DNA of 64,000 nucleotides. Origin: Pseudorasbora parva (lineage: Eukaryota > Chordata > Actinopteri > Cypriniformes > Gobionidae). A model generated the notes under the pieces. The model made no database searches, was not told where the DNA came from, and saw only the letters and a list, made by a program, of their open reading frames with translations. Shown here piece by piece: positions 20,700 to 31,340 of this stretch; the first letter of the stretch is position 1, and each line of letters begins with the position of its first letter. The stretch is taken from positions 6,815,047 to 6,879,046 of the forward strand of contig NC_090184.1 in assembly GCF_024679245.1 (NCBI RefSeq). Direction: 5' to 3'. Both the position numbers and the translations under genes were made by a program.

Positions 20700-21660
20700 G
20701 TTACGTTAAGTAAGAGATCCTGAAGAACGGAGGTGTGCACTCAAGAGTTGAGCGGATAAATAGTCAGAAAGCGGAGTTCAAGTTGGTGAAAATATTTCCG
20801 TGCCATCCACAAAGGCCCTTCCTCCAACGAAATAGGCCCGCTTGTTATCTCGTCCCGATTTTTCCACGAGAGGCCATAGTTTTTTATTGTTATCCCGATC
20901 TGTCGGAGACAAATCCTCTGAGATTTTTATATTGTTGTTCCTGAGAAAGGGAGAATCCTTCGCCGCCCTCCAAACTGCATCATGTTAAAAGCGTGAGGTA
21001 AATTGAAAGATGATTCCCCTAGGTTTGTCGCTGGTCATCTGTTTACGACCGAGTCGATGTACAGTGTCAACGATGTATGGAAGCTTATCTCTTGTTTCTG
21101 GTAAAAGCTGCTGGCAAACCCGCTGCTGGATAACCCGCTACCATATCCTCCCTCTCTGTTTCGGGGATCCCATAGACTCTCAGATTTCAACGGCGTGTGT
21201 ATCCTTCAAGCTGAGAGAGACGTTTTTCTTGCTCAGATGATTTAATCTCAACATATTTCACTTGAGATTAAATTGTGCCAAGCTCTTTTAGAGTTTTAAC
21301 GTCATTAACTTCAGCACTCACAAACTCAACAGCTGTCTTCACGTCGGCTATCTGTTTCGCGTTTTCAGTAATGGTCTCTTTCATGCTCGCGATTGCTTGT
21401 GCATTTTCCCCAACCATTCTTTCCAAAGAATCAGATCGACTGTTAATTAGTTGAGATAGTTCTTTGAACTGTGCCAGGATATTGGCAGTATCGCGGCTCT
21501 CTACCTTCCGAAGTTTGACTATGGGAGAGTCACATGGAGTTTCGGGAAGAGAAGGATAAACCACCTCAGCGGGCAAGATATCTGCTGAATCCATTTCTGA
21601 GCTGAGGTAATCATGCAGATTTTCGCTCAACAGTGTATTTGAGTCTTGCGGTGTGGACGA
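20700..21660 (-). pseudogene. L1 ORF1 (nucleic-acid chaperone), frameshifted
   Basis: The first 120 codons (21630-21268) start MSENLHDYLSSEMDSADIL and continue into a heptad-rich coiled coil (LAQFKELSQLIN, SMKETITENAKQIADVKTAV), the trimerisation region of L1 ORF1 proteins. Downstream in other frames come GIIFQFTSRF and KISEDLSPTDRDNNKKLWPL, typical of the C-terminal domain. At least two frame breaks are seen. The protein would coat LINE RNA. Confidence 0.7.
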
Positions 21661-22039
21661 GGTAACATTAACTTTGTTAGCAGGACTAGCCTTGGCTTGA
21701 CATAAGTTATTATTTTTCCGTTTCTCAAGTCGTACAAGCCTAATGTCAAGTTGTCATGAAAAAGACACTGACAGGTTATGATGTTTTGGTTTATGTCAAG
21801 TTGTCATAACAAAGACATCTCATTATTATTATTATTATTAAAAAAATAAGCGAATGACACTTTGACAGTTGTGTTGTCATGATTATGAAGGTGTCATGTT
21901 AGTCTTATGCACACCATTTCAAGTAAAGTGTTACCAAATATTCTTCTCGCTGCCTCTTAGTTTCCTTGTGCATTTTTTTCCATCCATCTCTCATGTTCCT
22001 CTTTCTGCTTCTTAATTTAATTTAACTTTATTTTTATTA
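21661..22039. other. LINE boundary and short repeats
   Basis: The stretch holds two TCAAGTTGTCAT words, an (ATT)n of six to seven units near 21825 and a tail CAAGTAAAGTGTTACC that I associate with dispersed fish repeats. No coding region. It separates the minus-strand L1 from the plus-strand L2. Confidence 0.4.
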
Positions 22040-23597
22040 AGTCTGAGTGGACGTCCATGACATGCGGAGTCCCACAAGGGTCCATTCTTGCACCACTCCT
22101 GTTTAACCTGTATATGCTGCCACTGAGCCAAATAATGAAAAAGAACAATATTGCTTACCACAGCTATGCTGATGACACCCAGCTCTACTTAGCACTATCA
22201 CCTAATGACTACAGCCCCATTGACTCCCTGTGCAAATGCATTGATGAAGTTAACGACTGGATGTGCCAAAACTATCTTCAGTTAAACAAAGACAAAACCG
22301 AAATCACTACATTTGGAAACAAAGATGAAATTCTCAAGGTGAACGCATATCTTGAGGCTAAAGGCCTGATAACAAAAAATCAAGTCAGGAATCTTGGAGT
22401 GATTTTGGAGTCAGACCTGAGTTTCAGTAGTCATGTCAAAGCAATAACTAAATCAGCATACTATCATTTGAAAAATATTGCAAGGATTAGATGTTTTGTC
22501 TCCAGGCAAGACTTAGAGAAACTGGTTCACGCTTTCATCACCAGTAGGGTGGACTATTGTAATGGCCTTCTCACTGGCCTTCCCAAAAAGACCATTAGAC
22601 AGCTGCAGCTCATACAGAACGCTGCTGCCAGGATTCTGAGCAGAACCAGAAAATATGACCATATCACACCAGTCCTCAGGTCTTTACACTGGCTTCCAGT
22701 TACATTTAGGATCGACTTTAAAGTACTATTACTTGTTTATAAATCACTCAATGAGCTGGGACCTCAATACATCGCAGATATGCTGATTAAATACAAACCC
22801 AACAGATCACTCAGATCAGCAGGATCAAGTCAGTTAGAAATACCAAGAGTTCACTCAAAGCAAGGACAGTCTGCTTTTAGCTATTATGCCAGCTGTAGTT
22901 GGAACCGGCTTCCTGAACAGATCAGATGTGCTCCAACAGTAGCCACATTCAAATCCAGACTCAAAACACATCTGTTCAGCTGTGCGTTTACTGAATGAGC
23001 TCTGAGCACTGTATGTCCGACTGATTGCACCCTATCTTATCTCTTTATTCTTTTTATAATTGTTTTAGTTTACCTTTGTTCTTATCTTTGGTTATTGTTT
23101 ATTTTATATGTTCTTTTGAGTTAAATATGATGAGTGAAAACTGGGTTTGATGGAAATAGTAAGTTTGACAAAAAGGTTTGAGTATGTGTAAATCTGTGGA
23201 GGGTATGATGAGTGAGAATGGGTTTAACAAGAAGGTTACTGAGTAAAAATCAGGGAATAGTGATTAAAATGGATGTTATGAACGTGTTTGAGAAAGAAAT
23301 GAATGAGAGGTGCTCTAATATAGATGGTACATGTATGTAGGCTGTAAACTGAAGAATGTTTATTTTTATATCAGGGATCTGACCTTTTTATTTTTATTTT
23401 TTATTTTTTATTCTTATTATTGTCTTTACAACTGTTTTTAACTATGCTTGTTTTAAATTTCTATTCGTCCATATGGTACTCTTTTTTTCTCATGCATTTG
23501 TTACCACTGTTTTAATTAATTTCTATGTAAAGCACTTTTAATTGCCATTGGGTATGAAATGTGCTATACAAATAAACTTGCCTTGCCTTGCCTTGCC
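22040..23597 (+). mobile_element. 5'-truncated L2-type LINE
   Basis: The element starts inside the RT domain and ends in a tandem CTTGC repeat at 23577-23597, preceded by AATAAA. L2-clade LINEs typically end in short tandem repeats rather than poly(A). The ORF stops at 22998 and the 3' UTR is AT-rich. A second LINE tail faces it directly downstream. Confidence 0.85.
22057..22998 (+). CDS. L2 reverse transcriptase, C-terminal 313 codons
   Basis: The frame is intact for 313 codons. It begins TCGVPQGSILAPLLFNLYML, includes YHSYADDTQLYLAL with the catalytic ADD, then LQLNKDKTEI, VRNLGVILESDLSF, DYCNGLLTGLPKK, ARILSRTRKYDHITPVL and LHWLPVTFRIDFKVLLLVYK, and ends SRLKTHLFSCAFTE. These are the standard palm, thumb and C-terminal blocks of the L2/CR1 group. 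The upstream RT half and endonuclease are lost by 5' truncation, so the piece is non-functional though free of stops. Confidence 0.85.
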   Translation: MTCGVPQGSILAPLLFNLYMLPLSQIMKKNNIAYHSYADDTQLYLALSPNDYSPIDSLCKCIDEVNDWMCQNYLQLNKDKTEITTFGNKDEILKVNAYLEAKGLITKNQVRNLGVILESDLSFSSHVKAITKSAYYHLKNIARIRCFVSRQDLEKLVHAFITSRVDYCNGLLTGLPKKTIRQLQLIQNAAARILSRTRKYDHITPVLRSLHWLPVTFRIDFKVLLLVYKSLNELGPQYIADMLIKYKPNRSLRSAGSSQLEIPRVHSKQGQSAFSYYASCSWNRLPEQIRCAPTVATFKSRLKTHLFSCAFTE

Positions 23598-23870
23598 TTT
23601 ATTTGATAGGGACAATGCTCATTGATCAACAACAGGTTACTTGCTGTAAACAAGCCAGAGTTAGCTACTACAGCTAATTTCCATCTGTTGTCCCTAGCCA
23701 GATCTTAAAAGGCACCCTAAGATAAAAAAGTCAAAAATACATATAAGAATAAACAGATGCAGTAGCAATGTAATAAATACAACAAAACTTTTAAAGCAAT
23801 GTAAGAAAACACTCAAACAGACAAAATATTACTCCTCTCACCCTCAAAAAGAGGGTATTCTCTTCATACA

Positions 23871-23901
23871 TATGTGTGCACACATACATACACACATATA
23901 T

Positions 23902-23932
<31 letters not shown>

Positions 23933-23941
23933 TATACATAA
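23871..23941. repeat. CA/CATA microsatellite
   Basis: Mixed CATA, CA and TA units in the 3' UTR of the minus-strand LINE, directly visible. Confidence 0.9.
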
Positions 23942-23982
23942 GTAAAATGTATTTATGGACCTAAGTATTTGGTGTATGGTTA

Positions 23983-24364
23983 TGTGGCAAAGGGGGCGTG
24001 GTTCTGCGAGGTCTGCAGCGGGAGAGAGAGCTCAGAGCTGAGCGGCAGGTAAGTAGGTCAAGCACAGATGAAGAACACCTGTTTCTGATTGCAGTAATTG
24101 GCAGGGAGAGAGCGCATTTAAGCCGTGGCCGGGAGAGAGCTGGGAGAGAGAGTTGGACTGGGACTTCGCGACTGTTCGCAACTGAGAAAGTGAACCTGAG
24201 CTGTTAAAATAGGATCCTTAAAGGAACGATCGAGATCGAAGGAATAGAGAGTCATGCCACGGAGAGTTTGTTTTTGTTTGAATTCAAAGAGACTGAATAA
24301 AAGCAAGTCCCAGTCAAAGCCGACCCCTGTCTTCTTCCTTCCATACACAACGAACTTTACTACA
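23983..24364 (+). repeat. 5' LTR of element B
   Basis: Starts TGTGGCAAAGGGGGCGTGG, ends CGAACTTTACTACA. It carries an AATAAAAG polyadenylation-like signal at about 24296. Differences from the 3' LTR lie near 24036, 24052 and 24073. Confidence 0.93.
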
Positions 24365-24365
24365 C

Positions 24366-24383
24366 TGGTGCCGAAACCCGGGA
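24366..24383 (+). other. primer-binding site of element B
   Basis: TGGTGCCGAAACCCGGGA starts one base after the LTR. TGG complements a tRNA 3' CCA. I do not assign the tRNA. Confidence 0.75.
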
Positions 24384-24404
24384 AGGAAGAAGAGAGCCGC
24401 CGCC

Positions 24405-25135
24405 ATGCAAACTCCGCCGAGGACGCCACTTGCGGACATTGCCCAATCGCTCACGGGTCTTCACCAAGAACACCACCAGGACCTGCTGGCCGTGAGGGAG
24501 GAACAACAGAAAAGGTTCGAAGCTCTCCTCACGGCCCAGCATGAAGACCGCGAGCTGTTCCAGAGCTGGATGGACCGGGAGGTTCGGGCCATTCCCCAGA
24601 GACAGACCATTGACTCGGCCGCCCCAATGACTTTAGCCAAGATGGGTCCGGAGGATGACCCTGAGGCATTCCTGGACCTCTTTGAGCGGGCGTCCGGGTA
24701 TTGGGAATGGCCCAAAACGGACTGGCCAATGCGGCTGCTGCCTCTACTGTCCGGAGAGGCACAAGTAGCCGCCCACCAACTGCCAGTCCCGAATCTCCTG
24801 ATATACGACGACCTGAAGCGCGATCCTCCAGAGGGTCGGCCGGACTCCGGAACAACACCAGCAACGGTTCCGGACGCTAACCCTGGACGAGTTCGATCGG
24901 CCCTTCGTCTTCGCGCACCAGCTCCGGGACTCCTGCCGCAAGTGGTTGATGGCGGCTGGGAGTGACGTCGAGGACATCATCGATCGTGTGGCACTGGAGC
25001 AGTTTGTGGCAAGGCTGCCGAGGAGGACTGCACAATGGTACCAGTGCCACCGCCCGGCGTCGCTAGACCAGGCCGTCCAGCTGGCGGAGGACGAAATGGT
25101 GGCGCGCCGAGGGGTCGGTGAAACCCTACCATCAG

Positions 25136-25203
<68 letters not shown>

Positions 25204-25566
25204 TTTTCCCCCTCCTCTCTCTCTAAACCTGTCCCTCTCCCCAGGTCCCGCAGTACGCTGATGCCCCGGCCGGCTCCACGGTGGAGATCGGGAGCTCCAA
25301 CCGATCCAGCCGCCGGCTACCAGCCGTCAGCGAGAGGAGGGGGAGGAGCTCAGGATCCCGGTCTGCCGGCTTCCCGGCACCCGCTCTCTCCACGCCAATT
25401 CATGACCCCACTGCCAGCCACTAGGGCCGCGGGGAAACCTGGGCCGGCGTGCTGGCGTTGCGGGGACCCCGGACAGTTTATTGATCAGTGTCCGGGGATG
25501 GAGGTGGGGACACTGGTCCACCGCACGCCGCCCCCGATCAGGCTGGCCTGTACCAAATACCCGTGA
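24405..25566 (+). pseudogene. gag: gag of element B with SCAN-like capsid segment, frameshifted
   Basis: ATG at 24405 opens MQTPPRTPLADIAQSLTGLH, with a short coiled-coil region, then KMGPEDDPEAFLDLFERASG and QVAAHQLPVP. Near 24825 the frame shifts by one; the second frame reads FVFAHQLRDSCRKWLMAAG, VALEQFVARLPRRTAQWYQC and HRPASLDQAVQLAEDEM, which resembles the SCAN domain. Published work derives SCAN from Gmr1-like gag. A (CT)n run follows, then a zinc knuckle CWRCGDPGQFIDQC in which the expected His is Gln. Frameshift plus the lost His argue that this gag is inactive. Confidence 0.8.
25138..25201. repeat. (CT)n microsatellite inside gag of element B
   Basis: About 32 CT units encode a Leu-Ser run in the gag frame. 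It sits between the SCAN-like segment and the zinc knuckle and is likely an expansion in this copy or lineage. Confidence 0.95.
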
Positions 25567-28490
25567 GTATCAAGGGGGGTACTTATCAAGCTTTGGTGGA
25601 TTCAGGTTGTAACCAGACCTCCATACACCAAAGCCTGATTCAATCCGGGGCATGGGATAAGCGCCGCATGGTTATGGTGAGGTGTGTGCACGGGGAGGTG
25701 AGAGAATACCCTTTAGTCCCGATGGATTTTCTATTTAGGAGTCAAAAACATAGAGTTGAGGTGGCCGTTAACCAGCATCTCCGGCATCCACTGATTTTTG
25801 GGACAAATTGGCCAGGTTTGAAAAAATTATTGGGATGTTTGTGTGTGGATGCCTCTTGGGGGAAAAAAGAGAAAGGGAAGGTGGCGGTTGCGCAGGCGGG
25901 GGAGGTGGAACCGAGACCACTGGGCACTGATCTGGGGGAACCGAGCGCTCCGGAAACGCCAGTGTTTTCGGAACGCGATGACTTTCCCCTGGAACAGTCC
26001 CAGGATGAAACGCTCAAAAATGCGTTCAATCAGGTCTGTGCTATCGACGGCCATCCCCTCCGTCCTGATCAACCGCTCACCTTTCCTTATTTTACTCTGA
26101 TAAAGGACAGGTTGTATCGGGTGACCCAAGATGCCCAGACAAAACAGACTACAACCCAGTTGTTAATTCCTAAAAGCCGTCGGGAAATGCTTTTCCAGGC
26201 GGCTCATCACAATCCGATGGCCGGGCATTTAGGGCAAACAGCGACACTAAACCGCCTCATGGCCCGATTCTTTTGGCCGGGCATTCCCGAGAATGTACGC
26301 CGGTGGTGTGCGTCTTGTCGTGAATGTCAGTTGGTAAACCCACCGGCCCAACCAAAAGCACCATTGTGCCCCCTCCCGTTGATGCAGGTCCCCTTCGAAA
26401 GAATTGGTATGGACCTCATCGGGCCATTAGAGCGGTCAGCCCGCGGACATCGCTTTGCATTAGTCCTAGTGGATTACGCAACACGATATCCAGAGGCAGT
26501 GCCACTGCGTAACATTTCGGCGAAAAGTGTTGCGAGTGCACTGTTCTCCCTAATCTCCCGGGTGGGAATCCCAAAAGAGATTCTCACCGATCAAGGCACG
26601 GCGTTCATGTCACGAACAATCCGCGAACTTTACGAATTATTGGGCATTAAATCTATTCAGACCAGCGTCTATCACCCACAAACAGACGGGCTGGTAGAAA
26701 GATTTAATCGCACGTTGAAAACAATGATTTGTAAGTTTGTTCACGAAGACGCCAAAAATTGGGACAAATGGCTAGAACCTCTCTTGTTCGCTGTCCGCGA
26801 GGTCCCCCAAGCCTCCACGGGGTTTTCCCCCTTCAAGCTTCTCTATAGCCGCCAACCCCGAGGGGTTTTGGATGTCATTAGGGAAGCTTGGGAGGACGGA
26901 CCATCCGCTAGTAAAAACGAAATTCAGTTTGTGTTAGACCTGAGAACAAAACTCCACACGCTGGGGCGGCTTTCAATGGAGAATTTGTTACAGGCTCAAG
27001 ACAAACAAAGACAGCTGTACAACAAAGGGGCTAGATTACGACAATTTTCACCGGGAGAGAAAGTACTGCTATTACTCCCCACCTCTAGTTCCAAATTACT
27101 TGCCAAGTGGCAAGGACCGTTTGAGGTCACTCGACGAGTAGGGGATCTGAACTATGAGGTAATTCGATCCGACAGGGACGGGGCACGTCAGATATACCAC
27201 CTCAATTTATTAAAAAAATGGGTTGAGGCAGAGGCTGTGATGCTGGCGACGGTAGTGAGTGGAGAGGATGATCTCGGACCAGAGGCGGTTCAAAATTCAC
27301 AATCTCACGCTCTGGTCCCGGGGGGAGATCACCTCTCACCCTCCCAGCTCATAGACCTCAAACAATTACAGGTGGATTTCGCCGACATGTTCTCGCCCCT
27401 ACCGGGTCGGACAGACCTCATCCAACATCACATTGAGACCGAGCCGGGCGTGGTTGTACGCAGCCGACCATATAGATTGTCTGAACACAAGAAAAAAGTG
27501 GTTCAGGCAGAATTAGAGGTAATGTTAGAGATGGGGGTTATAGAAGAATCCAACAGTGACTGGGCGAGCCCGATGGTTTTGGTTCCAAAACCTGACGACT
27601 CGGACCGTTTCTGCGTGGATTACAGAAAAGTCAACGCGGTGTCGAAATTTGATGCATATCCCATGCCACGGATTGACGAATTGCTTGATCAGCTAGGTAC
27701 TGCTCGTTTTTATTCGACACTGGACTTGACAAAGGGTTACTGGCAGATCCCCTTGTCTCCAGTAACCAAAGAAAAAAATGCTTTTACCACGCCGTTTGGA
27801 TTACACCAATTCGTTACGCTTCCTTTCGGGCTGTTCGGGGCACCCGCGACTTTTCAGCGTCTGATGGACCGAATTCTTCGGCCGCATGCTGCATATGCCG
27901 CTGCCTATCTGGATGATATCATCATTTATAGTGGTGACTGGCAGCGTCATATGCAGCATTTGCGAGCAGTCCTCAGGTCGCTGAGAAGGGCGGGGCTCAC
28001 GGCCAACCCGAAGAAGTGTGCAATTGGGCGGGTGGAAGTAAGATATCTGGGCTTCCACTTGGGTCATGGGCAGGTGCGTCCCCAAATTAATAAGACCGCA
28101 GCGGTTGCGGCCTGCCCAAGACCCAAGACCAAAAAGGAGGTTAGACGGTTCCTGGGGCTGGCGGGATATTATAGGAGGTTTGTACCTAATTATTCGGTCC
28201 TCGCCAGCCTGCTGACTGATCTAACTAAAAAATGGCTCCCCGGCCTGAGTCGGGCGGTGGGGGTATGTGGCAAAGGGGGCGTGGTTCTGCGAGGTCTGCA
28301 GCGGGAGAGAGAGCTCAGAGCGGAGCGGCAGGTACGTAGGTCAAGCACAGATGACGAACACCTGTTTCTGATTGCAGTAATTGGCAGGGAGAGAGCGCAT
28401 TTAAGCCGTGGCCGGGAGAGAGCTGGGAGAGAGAGTTGGACTGGGACTTCGCGACTGTTCGCAACTGAGAAAGTGAACCTGAGCTGTTAA
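25488..28490 (+). pseudogene. pol: pol of element B: protease-integrase-RT, RNase H missing
   Basis: A 1,000-codon frame overlaps gag by 79 nt in the -1 frame. Protease: YQALVDSGCNQTSIH (Asp about residue 38). Integrase: zinc module from HHNPMAGHLG to CASCREC (about 238-276), core D in IGMDLIGPL (about 308), D in LTDQGTAFM (about 367), E in LVERFNRTL (about 402). Then a C-terminal PGEKVLLLLP and WQGPFEV block. Reverse transcriptase spans about 650-870 with LDLTKGYWQIPL, TLPFGLFGAPATF and AYLDDIIIYS. After LLTDLTKK the frame reads WLPGLSRAVG and enters the LTR at 28266, with the last codons LTR-derived. The RNase H domain expected there is absent, so cDNA synthesis could only occur with help in trans. 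Confidence 0.9.
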
Positions 28491-28647
28491 AATAGGATCC
28501 TTAAAGGAACGATCGAGATCGAAGGAATAGAGAGTCATGCCACGGAGAGTTTGTTTTTGTTTGAATTCAAAGAGACTGAATAAAAGCAAGTCCCAGTCAA
28601 AGCCGACCCCTGTCTTCTTCCTTCCATACACAACGAACTTTACTACA
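28266..28647 (+). repeat. 3' LTR of element B
   Basis: Identical in length to the 5' LTR and nearly identical in sequence. It is preceded by a G-rich tract (GGGCGGTGGGGGTA) that can serve as the polypurine tract. Confidence 0.93.
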
Positions 28648-28970
28648 GGTTACAATTGTAATTATTCCTAATCAAGAATTTAAGATGCATTTTAAAAGTG
28701 GATAGGCTATTACACTCCCTTAACTCAGTGGGAAGACTATTCCAAAAAATTATGGCTCTGATAGAAAAGGCTGTGTTTCCAAGCCTACTTTGTCTATATT
28801 GTACTATACAATCTCCTCTGGTGGTTGCTCTAGTTACTCTAGTAACTCTTTCTGTTTTATAAACTGGCACAGTGATGGTGGAGCAAGCCCATGGAGTACC
28901 TTAAAGACAAGACAGGTGTGGCAATCCGACGGGAGGGGTTATAGATTTAATTCAGCGACTACGCCACCCT

Positions 28971-29614
28971 GGAAATTCGCCAGGGACGATAACAAGTAAA
29001 TTCTCTTTTGTTAAGACACCACAGGTTCGTTATCTATATGGGTGAAGAGACGCAAGTCGTATGTATGAAAAATTACTACTTTATTGTATCAATATTGAAT
29101 AAAAGACAACTTCAAAGCAGGAGTCGCCAATCTGCATCCGACACATACACACACACACAATAATACAAAATGACCAGAAGCGGAGGTATCTGGAGGGTTG
29201 GGCCCACTGTCCAATTTAGAACGTTCCGTGATACAATACACGCCCCTACCACACGTGAAGATTGGATACAAGAAAACACACAGCACTGTGAACACCACAC
29301 TATGGCAGCAGGACGTCACCCTCCAGAAACTCTCAGCTCCTGTAACAAAACAAAAAACCACAAAGAAAGAATCTGAACAGACACCAAAAATAACAATACA
29401 AAATGAAACATTAAAAGTTGAAAACATCCTTAAATTAAATTAAAGACAAATTCACACTTAAAATTCACTCAGACTTCTGGCAGTCCAGTTACAATGTTAA
29501 AGTGAGGTAACATACGTTGACTGAATGCACACAGTACTGATATAGAGCCACTAGTTATGGCGTTATTTCCCTGTCAAATGTCGAGAGCGCATTATTGTAG
29601 CGTGAAAGTACATT
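28971..29614. other. intergenic, unassigned
   Basis: No credible gene on either strand. A short AC microsatellite lies at 29144-29160. The rest is moderately AT-rich without recognisable element ends. Confidence 0.4.
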
Positions 29615-29734
29615 AATATAGTGCGCGAGCGCGAATCTCTCTGCTCGCGAGCGGAATATAATGCGCGAGCGCAAATCTCTGCTCGCGAGCGGAATGTAAT
29701 GTGCGAGCGCGAATCTCTCTCTGCTCGTGCGCGA
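29615..29734. repeat. CpG-rich tandem repeat, three copies of about 40 bp
   Basis: Copies start at 29615, 29655 and 29693 with the common pattern AATATAATGCGCGAGCGC then GAATCTCTCTGCTCGCGAG. Each unit contains CGCGAGC and its inverse GCTCGCG about 12 bp apart, so each can fold as a hairpin. CpG density is far above the surroundings. Confidence 0.85.
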
Positions 29735-30560
29735 GAACTCTGTGTGCACTCTCAGATACGCTGCTCTTGTTAGAATTTTTTGTCTGGGCTCACTCAGAGA
29801 ATATGCCTGCACTTAAAACGTGTCCAGTGCAATCGCAAATCTCTCCTCTTCGCTTAAACTAAGCCTGTATGTGCACAGACTGTGTTCCGTGCGCTTGCAA
29901 GAAGAAAAACTCTTATTTACAGTTTCGTTCTCTTTGCTCTTGGCATAAACGGCAACAACCAATCAGAAATAGGCTTCAACGACTGACCAATGAAAACGCG
30001 ACATCGTACATGAAATCTTATATTGAACCCCACATGGAATCAGAATCACTTGAGTTCAGTGACTTCAATAAAGATGAGTGAGATGGATCCGCAGTATCGA
30101 CGATATTTTTGTTTTTATGTAAAATAGGCTTAGGTCAAATATATCTTAGAAAGGTCTGGGAAGAGGGCGATTGGATTATTTTACATATTAACCTAGACTG
30201 TCTACTCTAGCCTATCTGCACCTATTTTTTTTACGGTCTATGATCTGCACAGCCACTTTGTTCACACTACAGGTCCCATGCCCATTTGAAAGTGAGATTT
30301 TTGAGCCAAACGGATTTAAATGCAGATTCCAAAAGGCAAAAATAATTCAAATCTGAACAAAATGCCCCCTAATAGATATAATATAAGAATATATAATGTA
30401 ATAATAGATAAGGGGGCAAAATGCACCAGTAAAATTATGCTATATCTAACTGCATCAAACACAAATGCAACAGAATAAAACTAATTAAAAATACCGACTA
30501 CTAAATTAATGAAATCCATTTTGTTGGGAAAATGTTACTGCAATTTGTGAGTCAAGTTAC
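29735..30560. other. intergenic, unassigned
   Basis: No gene supported. The right part is AT-rich. Some short frames exist but none shows a domain or splice context. Confidence 0.4.
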
Positions 30561-31340
30561 CTTTCACCTCAAAAGTTGAAGTGACAGTGTCAAATGCTTT
30601 TTTTAAATCTAAAAATATTGCCCCCACCACACCTCCTTTATCGAGAAACATTTTGATATTCTCGATTAAAAAGCAGTTTGCAGTTTCTGTTGAGTAATTA
30701 CTTCTAAATCCAAACTGCATAGGATGCAGTGGTGTATGGCCTTTATTAAGATGAGTAGTTAGCTGTTTCGCCACCCATTTCTCTGCTACCTTGGATACTA
30801 CAGGTAGTATACTGATGGGCCTGTATTTCTCCACCCGTGTTTTATCACCGGCCTTAACAATGGGGGTTACCACAGCTGTTTTCCATGCATTTGGGAAAAT
30901 ACCTAGCCTAATTGACAAATTTATTAAATGTGTAAGAGGTTTAATGAAAAACTGTTTATAAGTTTAAAAAAAAAAATAGAATCAAGACCAAAGGCATCTT
31001 TAGCTTTCGAGTTCCTTAGGGAGTTTATGGTATTCTCTACCTCCAGGTCATTAATTTCCTCAATTCTAAAAACAGGTTTATCATTATCAACAGGAATGCT
31101 CACTATATTACTGGTAATGCACTTCTGAGCCAATTCCTCAACTGATTGAATAAAAAAGTTGTTAAAGGTGCTTGCTATAATGTCATCTTCTCTGGTTATG
31201 ATTCCATTTAATTTTATTTCAAGTGCTGGTGCACAATGCTGAGTTTCTTTTCCAATTAATTTATTAAGATTATCCCAGATTAATTTCCCATCTCCCTTTG
31301 CATCATCAATTACTTTTATATAAAAATCTGCTTTTTCTTC
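30561..31340 (-). mobile_element. LINE fragment (endonuclease-RT linker to early RT)
   Basis: On the minus strand the sequence reads KLIWDNLNKLIGKETQH, then AKDAFGLDSIFFFKL, LGIFPNAWKTAVVTPIVKAG, KYRPISILPVVSKVAEKWVA, HPMQFGFRSNYSTETANCFL and GAIFLDLKKAFDTV. These are the linker and RT blocks 0-3 of a jockey-superfamily LINE. It breaks off right after KKAFDTV, before the YADD block, so both ends are truncated. Small frame breaks occur near 30925. The 5' end is joined directly to a GIMAP-like exon. Confidence 0.8.

Larger units (their letters stand above)
18128..21660 (-). mobile_element. L1-type LINE, 5' portion, split by a TTAA element
   Basis: Minus-strand order is ORF1 (about 21660-20700), ORF2 endonuclease (20651-20052), a foreign TTAA element (18536-20051), then the rest of the endonuclease (18535 to about 18380). 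The RT, C-terminal zinc ribbon and poly(A) tail are missing: homology stops by 18128. Loss of the 3' end is unusual, because LINEs normally lose the 5' end on insertion; a later deletion is the simplest explanation. Confidence 0.75.
23983..28647 (+). mobile_element. Gmr1-like Ty3/gypsy retrotransposon (element B), recent insertion
   Basis: Both LTRs are 382 bp (23983-24364, 28266-28647), TG...CA, and I can see only three differences between them. The 5 bp GGTTA flanks both ends (23978-23982 and 28648-28652). Inside are a primer-binding site, gag, and a pol with the order protease, integrase, reverse transcriptase. That order is known for the Gmr1 group of deuterostome gypsy elements and is copia-like. 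RNase H is missing: the RT frame runs straight into the 3' LTR. A gag frameshift is also present. The element is young but cannot be autonomous. Confidence 0.92.
23598..28970 (-). mobile_element. second LINE (L2/CR1-like), minus strand, split by element B
   Basis: The C-terminal part lies at 28648-28970: LVFKVLHGLAPPSL, then in another frame QSRLGNTAFSIRAIIFWNSL and TELRECNSLSTFKMHLKFL. The 3' UTR lies at 23598-23982, on the far side of LTR element B. Removing element B and one copy of its 5 bp duplication joins the two parts. Its 3' end abuts the CTTGC tail of the plus-strand L2, so the two tails face each other. Confidence 0.7.
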
